Shown here one piece after another: positions 43,212 through 51,072 of a DNA stretch of 64,000 bases. How positions within the stretch are numbered: the stretch's first letter is position 1; each line of letters begins with the position of its first letter. Source of the DNA: UBA1794 sp031552405 (GTDB lineage: Bacteria > Bacteroidota > Bacteroidia > Bacteroidales > Bacteroidaceae); NCBI GenBank assembly GCA_031552405.1, contig JAVBMN010000006.1:26174-90173 (forward strand), given 5' to 3'. The notes beneath the pieces were generated by a model, which did not search any database, was not told where the DNA came from, and saw only the letters and a list, made by a program, of their open reading frames with translations. Position numbers and translations under genes: made by a program.

Positions 43212-45749
43212 ATGAAACAGCCACATTTCTTTGTTTTCTGCTTTTGCTGGATGCTTTGCTGCAATAATATAGTTGCTGGCTATACTTCGTTGGATGCATT
43301 GCAGCCTATTGAATATAGGGGCCACAGTATCCGTTATGCAGGTGAAGAGATTGTACTGGGGCCGAGAACATTCTTCATTGACGGACAATTGCCAGGCGAA
43401 GAGGTGGCGAAACACCCGTATGTATTCAACAGCTTCAATGAGGCGGCAACACATTTCACTGCCGGTACTGAAACAGAACCGATGAAGGTCTATATCGCTC
43501 CCTATGTATACTGGATAGATGATCCCGATGATCCCGCCATCCGCGTGGGTAAAGAGGGGCGCGAACCATTCGGCCTCATTGTGAAATGCCCTTACCTACA
43601 GCTTATTGGTTTGAACACCCATGCGGAAAATACGGTGCTGGCCTCTAACCGCGGACAAACACAAGGAGCAGTGGGCAACTACACCATGTTCGATTTCTGG
43701 GGAGACGGATTACAGGTAAAGAACCTCACGATGGGCAACTATTGCAACGTCGACCTGGTATTCCCGCTAAAAGAGGAGCTCAACCGCAAGAAAAGGATGC
43801 CTGCCATTACTCAGGCACATGTGGCTTACTGCCACGGCGACAGGGTAATTGCCGAGAATGTACGCTTCATCAGTCGCCTGAACATGAATCCGCTGAATGG
43901 AGCAAAACGTATATTGTTCCATAAATGCTACATGGAGAGCACAGACGATGCATTGACAGGCAACGGAGTGTATCTGGATTGCACGCTGAAATTTTACGGG
44001 CAGAGGCCGTTCTGGAGAAGCGATATGGGAGGAGCCGTTTTCCTGAACTGCGATCTTTATGTAGGTCATGGAAAAGACCGCCAATATTTCTGCAAAGGGG
44101 TAGGGCCCTTGAGCATTGTGGATGGACGTTTTCATTCCGACAAGTCCGTCTATGTAGGATGGACGCATGAGCCTGCAGACTGGCTGCGATGCTATCAATA
44201 CAATGTAAAGTTGAATGCCCAGCCGTATGTAATTGGTGCCGAAAAACCTTTCAACACGGTGTGTATGGACCAGTTAAACCAATTGGCAGCTTTCCGGCTT
44301 GATAACAATGGAAAGACAATCTATAACACCTACAACCTGTTACGGGGCAATGACGGCTGGGATCCGCTGCATGTTAAAGAATGGGTTGAGGAGAAGAGTC
44401 GGCACGACGGGCGTAACTACGCCCATATGGGCACATGTCTGTCGGTAGAACCTTTGACAGCCACTATACAGACCGGCGCAGCCCCCTTGAAACTATCTGC
44501 TCAGGTAAAGAGGCATGGAAATTATGTACTGAATAATGTACCCGTAAAATGGAAAGTACAGCAGGGATATGAGAAAGATGTAAAGCTATCCTTGACAGAA
44601 GGCTATGAATGTATAGTAGAGGCAACTTACCAAGAAGACGAACCCAGGCATTTCACCGTCATAGCCCACACAGAAGACGGGCTGGAATGCGCTACGGAGC
44701 TCACTGTACTCCCGGATTTCACCGAAGCTCCCTCCTTTATCGAAAAGCCCACTCTACACATCACCAAAGGACTTGCTACAATTACTTACACTCTGGACCT
44801 GAACGGGCGAAAAGACGAGTCGCAAATCACTTGGTACAGATGTACCGACCGGAACGGAGCAAACGCAATCCCCGTATCCGTATCACGCCTGAACGAGCCG
44901 GAGTTCCACTACGAACTGCGAAAGGAAGATGCAGGCTATTACCTCATGGCATCCATCCTCCCAAAACATTTACGTTGCCTGCCAGGAAAAGAACAAGTGG
45001 TCATCTCCCAATCTCCCCTCAGGAAGAACCAGGTGAATAGCGTTCAGTCCATTGAAACCGACTTCTTACACTTTCCCTCCGCAAACCAACCCGAATTGCT
45101 GCCCGGCTTCTGGACTGTAGGCGGGTACAAACCCTTGGATACCGCAGAATATGACTGGAAAATCGATCCCGATAAGGAGTATTGGAAATACGGCACGGGT
45201 ATAAACGGCACACGCGGCACAGGGTTGCTGCAAGATCAGCGGGGAGCGCGTCTGCTTTACACCCCTTTGGACGAAACCTATGGCGATATGGAAATCACCC
45301 TGAATGTGGATCCCTGCAAGACTGCCGGGCAAGGCTTCGGAAGCGCCACAGCCCAATACATGGATTTGTATATCAAGCTGGATACCCGCACACTGACAGG
45401 CTATGCATTACGCATCATCCGCACCACGAAATACAGCAACGCCGTGGATTTCGTGCTGATGAAGTACGAGCAGGGCAGGGCCACCCCAATCTGCGCCCCA
45501 GTATCTACCACATGCTACCGTACAGACTGCACCATCCTGCTGAAAGCAAAAGGCGGAAAACTCACTGCACATGCCAGTACCACCACCCCTTTACCAGCAT
45601 CCACCACTACCGACCCCAATCTAAAACCCTCCGTAAACCTGGAGGCAGATATCACATCCAACACATTTGGAGGTACCGGCATTCAGCATACAGGCACATG
45701 CGGCGAAAGCGCCACGATGTTACATGGTATGAAAGTAGAGTGGCGCTAA
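43212..45749 (+). CDS. Secreted pectinesterase-like beta-helix protein
   Basis: This 845-residue protein has a signal peptide (FCFCWMLCCNNIVAG region). Its first 420 residues read as a right-handed parallel beta-helix of the pectinesterase/pectate-lyase superfold: FGLIVKCPYLQLIGLN, FWGDGLQVKNLTMGNYCNVD, KCYMESTDDALTGNGVYLDC and FLNCDLYVGHGKD. Two Ig-like stretches (about 430-600) and a C-terminal lectin-like or DUF1080-like beta-sandwich (about 640-845) follow. The exact catalytic set of pectinesterases (QDT/LxDR) is not obvious, so the activity may be a lyase, an esterase or only binding. It is not part of a visible SusC/SusD locus. Confidence 0.62.
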   Translation: MKQPHFFVFCFCWMLCCNNIVAGYTSLDALQPIEYRGHSIRYAGEEIVLGPRTFFIDGQLPGEEVAKHPYVFNSFNEAATHFTAGTETEPMKVYIAPYVYWIDDPDDPAIRVGKEGREPFGLIVKCPYLQLIGLNTHAENTVLASNRGQTQGAVGNYTMFDFWGDGLQVKNLTMGNYCNVDLVFPLKEELNRKKRMPAITQAHVAYCHGDRVIAENVRFISRLNMNPLNGAKRILFHKCYMESTDDALTGNGVYLDCTLKFYGQRPFWRSDMGGAVFLNCDLYVGHGKDRQYFCKGVGPLSIVDGRFHSDKSVYVGWTHEPADWLRCYQYNVKLNAQPYVIGAEKPFNTVCMDQLNQLAAFRLDNNGKTIYNTYNLLRGNDGWDPLHVKEWVEEKSRHDGRNYAHMGTCLSVEPLTATIQTGAAPLKLSAQVKRHGNYVLNNVPVKWKVQQGYEKDVKLSLTEGYECIVEATYQEDEPRHFTVIAHTEDGLECATELTVLPDFTEAPSFIEKPTLHITKGLATITYTLDLNGRKDESQITWYRCTDRNGANAIPVSVSRLNEPEFHYELRKEDAGYYLMASILPKHLRCLPGKEQVVISQSPLRKNQVNSVQSIETDFLHFPSANQPELLPGFWTVGGYKPLDTAEYDWKIDPDKEYWKYGTGINGTRGTGLLQDQRGARLLYTPLDETYGDMEITLNVDPCKTAGQGFGSATAQYMDLYIKLDTRTLTGYALRIIRTTKYSNAVDFVLMKYEQGRATPICAPVSTTCYRTDCTILLKAKGGKLTAHASTTTPLPASTTTDPNLKPSVNLEADITSNTFGGTGIQHTGTCGESATMLHGMKVEWR

Positions 45750-45976
45750 AAATGCGCTTGTAATTTCACAACTTTACTGCATAATCTACATTTAAATCAT
45801 TCATCATTTAAGTATCTATTGAAAGTTTGCAAAACTACGAAAGAACGTCATTGTTCTTTGGAACTGGAACACCCCCATGTAGATGGAAATATTTTCGCCA
45901 CTGTAAGTGAATGTCACCACCTATAGTGACTATCTTGCGGAAGAAGTTCGACTTTTTAAAGTGGACTCAATTGATA
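45750..45976. other. Gene-free stretch between beta-helix gene and DUF262 operon
   Basis: These 227 bp separate two convergent genes. Only weak short inverted repeats (CACT/AGTG near 45900-45930) were seen, with no strong terminator or promoter. Confidence 0.4.
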
Positions 45977-48547
45977 TTATTTAACGGGCATTCTCGTAAT
46001 AGTATCCTTAGCTATTTCTAAAACAGCCTCGATGCGTTCCATGATTTTCTTTAGATTTTTTGTTGTGTAGTAATACAATAGTGGTACTCCATTTTCGTCA
46101 GGATCATAATATACACAGCATGCGTCATCATCATAAATGAATCCAGAGCCAGCAAGATTACAAAACATCTTGGCTTTTGCTTTTGAAGGTGTCTCAATAT
46201 ATATTCGGAGTACGTGGTTGTTACTAAAATCAACGTTAAATGAATAAGTGTCATTACCATCGTTGCAAAGATATAGGATGACATTCTCACCTTTATAATG
46301 ACCATAAGTTTTATAATCAGCCAGACTTGTGTGGGTAGATTCATCTTCGAAATAATGTAGCCCGTATACTTCAATGAGTTTTTGCGCCATTTTATCTCTT
46401 TCAGAGTCGATGAAATATCTGTCAAACCATTTACCGGGGATGGCCACAGCAATATGACCGTTCTTCCAATGCACATAAACCGGTGATGACTGCCCCATCA
46501 TCCAATTATATAATTTGATATCCTTACGGAGTATGTTGCATGCTATGGCGACAGACAAAGCCCAATTACTCTTTCCCTCATAAGGGATAAGTTTCTTGGT
46601 TGCTTCTTCAAGTTCATTAATGACTTCTTCCTTATCATTACATCTATCAAGAATATCGGCAAGCAATTCATGAATGTTCTTATTGTTTATTAGAAGAATC
46701 TTCAAAAACTTGTGAGTTTCGCTATTTTCTGTAACATATTGTCTCTCTAATTCTTGCCAAGTAGTCAATCTAGACATAAGGGCACGAATCAACACATGCC
46801 TCTTGCGATAGTCCTTGGTAATTCCCTTTACATCGAACATTTGGGCTATAAGGTCGCAACGATGTATGAATTTATCCAATGACATATCCTCTGTATAGTA
46901 GAAATTGGTAGTACCCTTGAAGTACAGATGTTTTTCCATCTGTATAATTTGGTCATACCATGCCTTGTTTTCGCTGATTCGCTTGGCTTTTTCCATTTCC
47001 TCCTTGAAGGGACGTGTCCACCTGTTATCGTCATCAGCAGTAGGTAAGTTTGCGCAGTTTGCCATGGCTTCAAAGAAAGATTGCGTCTTCTTAATGTCAT
47101 GAACACGTTCTCTTGATATACTGAATTCGCTTTCGTTATCAAGAGCGTCGGCAATGTAACGAATCATTCTGGCGAAACTTCGTAGAGTGGTAGCTACACG
47201 TTCCAAGTTGTCGATGTCGGTATTCTCAACAATGTTCCATACAACACGCATCCACTCCTTATAACGAATTTCATCAAAGGTCTTAAAGCTCAGAATGAAC
47301 TCCAAAATTGCACCCATCACAGTCAACAGAGTTTGTGTGAAGGTGGCATTGACATCAATAAAGAAGTTTCCTTTCCCTTCTGTTTCCCATGCAGGAATCA
47401 ATGACTCCTCAATAAGAGTATAGTGAGCATATAGCGTATCAAGAATCTTCTCTATCGCCTCAAAATATTCAGGATGTAGAGCGAGTTCCTCAGCATATTC
47501 GTCGAAACCCAAGTAATCACCTTTGCTCTTTTCCGTCTGAGTGTAGAACATATTGACGGCAACTTCCGTACTACGCATCTCCCTAGGAGGAAGTGGGCTA
47601 TCAATGAGGTATCGGCAGGCGAAGAAACGACTAAAGAAGCGCATATAGGAGATATCCGCATCTTTCTTCTTTTCGTTGTTCCAGAATAAGTCTATCCATT
47701 TTGCGTCAAGCTTGATGGATATATTCTCGCAATGGGAAACCTTCTCACTTTCGACACCACCTGTAAGTTTTACCATCTCATAATTGAGAGTAGGCACTTT
47801 ACTCATAATTCCTGTGAAATCAGCTTTGAAGTTGTCAAAGACAGAGAGGGGAAGACCTCGAGCGTTCATCTTCATGTACAGTTCCTCGGACTTGTCATAT
47901 TGCATGAGAGGAAGGATATAGAATTGAAGCAAGTTCACCTTACTTAGTAAGTCATTCAATCCCAATGCTTTGTAATGAACATCAATTGCATCCAACATGA
48001 CGAGCATACCTGATATTGTAGAATCCTTATCATACGAGTGATAGTACCATCTTGCATGAGTGATACGCTCGCTTGGTTTTATGTCTTCCAGGCTGCAAGC
48101 ATAGTTGGAAAGCGACTTGCAAAACTTTGTTACCGTGGTTCTAGTTTCATAGATAAATGAAGATAGTGCCTTCTTTATACCATCGTAAAGTGAATCTTCT
48201 TGTTTATACTCTTTGTTTAGTAGGTACCAATGCAATAAGTATAGCGTAGTGAGACGTTGCTGGCCATCCAGTAACTCCATCACGTGAACAACCTGGTCTT
48301 TATCCTTAATCTCCTTGACTGCTCCATAGACAAAATTCATGTCCATAGGTGTGCTGTTCTTCAGATTCTTGAAAATTTCTTTCAAAAAACTTTCACGTAT
48401 CTTCTTCTCACTCTCGCCACTACGCCCCTGTGCATATGGGCGTTGAATACGTGGAATGACTATCTTGGAGATGGTCACGAGGTCGTCCTCCGAAGAATGG
48501 GGTATCGGAGTACTGAATATCTTTGTAAATGTATATGTTTGGCTCAT
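45977..48547 (-). CDS. DUF262-domain protein (GmrS-like), partner of putative restriction system
   Basis: This 856-residue protein has an N-terminal DUF262 domain with IPRIQRPYAQGR and ELLDGQQRLTTLYLLHWYLL, the ParB/Srx-like nucleotide-hydrolysing motif of GmrS-type proteins, followed by a long helical region. A C-terminal beta-rich part (about 700-830) has no recognised family. No HNH signature (DUF1524, IEH...GNLTLL) is visible, unlike its upstream neighbour. The stop-to-start gap to that gene is two bases, so the two are translated together. The known relative GmrSD is a type IV restriction enzyme that attacks glucosylated hydroxymethylcytosine DNA; the target here is unknown. Confidence 0.78.
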   Translation of the reverse strand: MSQTYTFTKIFSTPIPHSSEDDLVTISKIVIPRIQRPYAQGRSGESEKKIRESFLKEIFKNLKNSTPMDMNFVYGAVKEIKDKDQVVHVMELLDGQQRLTTLYLLHWYLLNKEYKQEDSLYDGIKKALSSFIYETRTTVTKFCKSLSNYACSLEDIKPSERITHARWYYHSYDKDSTISGMLVMLDAIDVHYKALGLNDLLSKVNLLQFYILPLMQYDKSEELYMKMNARGLPLSVFDNFKADFTGIMSKVPTLNYEMVKLTGGVESEKVSHCENISIKLDAKWIDLFWNNEKKKDADISYMRFFSRFFACRYLIDSPLPPREMRSTEVAVNMFYTQTEKSKGDYLGFDEYAEELALHPEYFEAIEKILDTLYAHYTLIEESLIPAWETEGKGNFFIDVNATFTQTLLTVMGAILEFILSFKTFDEIRYKEWMRVVWNIVENTDIDNLERVATTLRSFARMIRYIADALDNESEFSISRERVHDIKKTQSFFEAMANCANLPTADDDNRWTRPFKEEMEKAKRISENKAWYDQIIQMEKHLYFKGTTNFYYTEDMSLDKFIHRCDLIAQMFDVKGITKDYRKRHVLIRALMSRLTTWQELERQYVTENSETHKFLKILLINNKNIHELLADILDRCNDKEEVINELEEATKKLIPYEGKSNWALSVAIACNILRKDIKLYNWMMGQSSPVYVHWKNGHIAVAIPGKWFDRYFIDSERDKMAQKLIEVYGLHYFEDESTHTSLADYKTYGHYKGENVILYLCNDGNDTYSFNVDFSNNHVLRIYIETPSKAKAKMFCNLAGSGFIYDDDACCVYYDPDENGVPLLYYYTTKNLKKIMERIEAVLEIAKDTITRMPVK

Positions 48548-48549
48548 GT

Positions 48550-50523
48550 CTATGCTTTCTTTATTTTTAAATACTCACTTAATTCTTCGCAGATGTACTT
48601 TTGGTATGACTTCATGTCATCCTCAGTCCATAGTGTTCGTCTTGTACCTTCGTCATCAAAAAGTTTCATGAAGACATAAAATGTTGACACTGGCACAAAG
48701 ATTCCACTCTTCATTCTACCAATGACGATGTTGCGCTTGGTAATGAACAAATTGTTGCCATACGAACGATTGGTGGAAGAGTCGAGTAGAGTAAGGTTGC
48801 CGATATTATTCTTGACTTCTTCTGCAGCTTCAGTTTCTTTAGCTATCTGACGGAGCTTGTTTATGGCATCCATCCACTTACCTTCTTCCTGAAGAGCCTC
48901 AATGCCTGTCCTATCTTCATCAGTCATCATATTTTCCAAGTCTTTCATGGCTGTTTTAATCCATAACTCTTGGGTGTCAACTCGTTTCAAACCGTTCTTG
49001 GTAAATGAGTCAATATGCTCAATATCCCAACTCTGAGTGGTCAACACTGCAAACGGGAACTTGTATATTGCACCAACTTTATTTTGATCGTCTTTGGATT
49101 GCTCCGCCTGACGATTGAGATGATTGACATTGAGGAGTAATAGCAGATTGAATACTCTTGGGTCGCCATAGCTAATATCAATTTGATAATTGCTGACTTC
49201 AATGTTCTCAATCTGTTTTTTTATCTCTTCCTTCATCCATGCTTTGAAGTCATCACGAGATTGGTTCTCATCCATGCCAAGGAAATGGATGTAGCTTTTT
49301 GGCAGAAGATTCTCATTATACTGACAGAGCATGCCAATCAAGTTGTAGCAGACTACGTCCTCATACCAGTCTTGAAGAATATGAAATACTTTTGTGACAG
49401 CATCCCATTCTTTTTCAATCTTTTTAGAGAGGTCTTCGTTGCTAAGTCCGTCGAACTTATCATAATAGAAGTTGAAGATTTTATTCTTCACCTTCAACTC
49501 AGAGTCGCATTCCTTTAATTTTTCATCGATTTCTTCCACTTTTACACCCCTGAGTCGCTCGGTTTTGTATGCAAGCTGAAAAATAAAGTCAATGCGGTTT
49601 GGCATCTTATTGCCTCGCTTGTTAAGAAAATACCAGAATGAGTCATTGTGAAGCGTATTCTCAATACCTTCCCATTCCAAAGCTCTTTGCATCTGGATAT
49701 GCTCAAGCACATCAGATTGCTTCTTCAAGAACAATGCCTTGATGAGTTCGGCATCGGTGAGATATATCTTTCCTGTGTTAATCTTGCAAAATTCGCTAAT
49801 AGCATCGGTGTCTTTCAATAATTCATACCACAGTACTTGTACTGAGCCTGTATTGTTTTTCTTACCTTTTCCTGCATTGAGCAGATTGAAGAGAGTCGCA
49901 CGAACGTTTTTGACGTTTTCCTCAAGATTGTAACGAGAACATAGTGCTAGTCCGCCAGTCTTTTCGTAATCGTCTTTTCCACGAATCCACTTATCAATAG
50001 TGTCGTATGCCTGCTGGATATGGAAATAGTCAATATTACTTGGCACGCTTACGTTTCTTTCTTGACCTAACGAACCCAAGAATCGAGCAGAATCTTTTCT
50101 TGTGGCATAAACAAGGCGGTAAAGCTGCTTGCCACCATAGTCTTCTTCAAGTTCTTCAGCAGTGATGCCTTCCTTTATCATCAGATACTTAAAGAGTATG
50201 TAGATAGTGGTGAGACGTTGTTGACCATCGATAATTTCCCATACAGGGTTTTCTTCACTGACTGTCACTCCTTCGGGGAGTACACGCTTCAAGATAGTAT
50301 CGTTAGTGACTGGTCTTGCAACAACAGGCTGAAGGCAATAGTAATCGCCTTCTATATTAGCATTATTTGCGCCATGCGACTCATTGGCATATGAAAACAA
50401 GTCACGCAGAAGTTGTGTCACCTGAGTTGGTGTCCATCTGTAGCCTCGTTGATAAGACGGAATAAAGAAATACCCTCCCTTCAGCAGGTCTGATATAGCT
50501 TTTCTTTCTATTGTATTGTTCAT
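48550..50523 (-). CDS. DUF262-DUF1524 protein (GmrSD-like HNH nuclease)
   Basis: This 657-residue protein has DUF262 at the N-terminus (FIPSYQRGYRWTPTQV and IIDGQQRLTTIYILFKYL) and a DUF1524-type HNH nuclease at the C-terminus (WDIEHIDSFTKN, NIGNLTLLDSSTNRSYGNN, FITKRN). It therefore combines the S and D functions of GmrSD in one chain, as in single-chain type IV restriction and SspE-like enzymes. It is the first gene of a two-gene minus-strand operon, has an AT-rich 540-bp upstream region, and differs in base composition from the GC-richer CAZyme genes next to it. Confidence 0.85.
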   Translation of the reverse strand: MNNTIERKAISDLLKGGYFFIPSYQRGYRWTPTQVTQLLRDLFSYANESHGANNANIEGDYYCLQPVVARPVTNDTILKRVLPEGVTVSEENPVWEIIDGQQRLTTIYILFKYLMIKEGITAEELEEDYGGKQLYRLVYATRKDSARFLGSLGQERNVSVPSNIDYFHIQQAYDTIDKWIRGKDDYEKTGGLALCSRYNLEENVKNVRATLFNLLNAGKGKKNNTGSVQVLWYELLKDTDAISEFCKINTGKIYLTDAELIKALFLKKQSDVLEHIQMQRALEWEGIENTLHNDSFWYFLNKRGNKMPNRIDFIFQLAYKTERLRGVKVEEIDEKLKECDSELKVKNKIFNFYYDKFDGLSNEDLSKKIEKEWDAVTKVFHILQDWYEDVVCYNLIGMLCQYNENLLPKSYIHFLGMDENQSRDDFKAWMKEEIKKQIENIEVSNYQIDISYGDPRVFNLLLLLNVNHLNRQAEQSKDDQNKVGAIYKFPFAVLTTQSWDIEHIDSFTKNGLKRVDTQELWIKTAMKDLENMMTDEDRTGIEALQEEGKWMDAINKLRQIAKETEAAEEVKNNIGNLTLLDSSTNRSYGNNLFITKRNIVIGRMKSGIFVPVSTFYVFMKLFDDEGTRRTLWTEDDMKSYQKYICEELSEYLKIKKA

Positions 50524-50652
50524 AATTTTCGTTTAATTTGTCTTTTGTAAGTGAATAAATATCAATAAAAGGACCTTGGGGATCCATGTGTGTCACGAAA
50601 TATTAGCATATTAAGGTTCCAAAAACAAAATACTAAGCTTCTAACCTTTGGG

Positions 50653-50660
50653 CAAAAATA
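50653..50660 (-). promoter_or_regulatory. -7 promoter box candidate for the DUF262 operon
   Basis: Minus strand reads TATTTTTG, a match to TAnnTTTG, 130 nt upstream of the start codon. A TTG at 50679-50681 (minus) could act as a -33 box. The surrounding 50524-51039 stretch is AT-rich; no gene is supported in it. Confidence 0.4.
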
Positions 50661-51039
50661 GTAAAAAAAAACAAAATTCAACAGTTTTCCTCAAATAAAT
50701 AGGTATACGCTTAAAAAATGTGGTAATCACAACTTTGATCAATTTTTGCCAAATTACTTCTGGTTATGTGCTGCCAAGTCTTAAATGATTAGTATTTTCT
50801 TGATGAGCCTCCAATGCTATAATTCAAATCACGTAAACTTTCCTGGCTGGACAATTGATCAAACTTCAATGAGAGCAGTTGATTCTAGCATGAAAATTGT
50901 TTTACTGCATACCTTTTTCTAAACCCTCCAACATTGGTTCGAGCGACGCGAACGATGAATTGAGCTCCCCGAGCGACCGTTCGGTATCGGCTAACCAGAA
51001 TTCTCTGCTTGTGAATTACTATATTTCGTTGAAAAACTC

Positions 51040-51047
51040 TATCTTTG
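51040..51047 (+). promoter_or_regulatory. -7 promoter box for Reg_prop/AraC regulator
   Basis: TATCTTTG, 26 nt before the ATG at 51073. Confidence 0.55.
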
Positions 51048-51072
51048 TGGGGATACTTATAATCATGTGCCC

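Noticed and set aside
50524..51039. Hidden gene in the AT-rich gap before the regulator
   Set aside because: Only short frames with no start context or domain; composition fits regulatory DNA.
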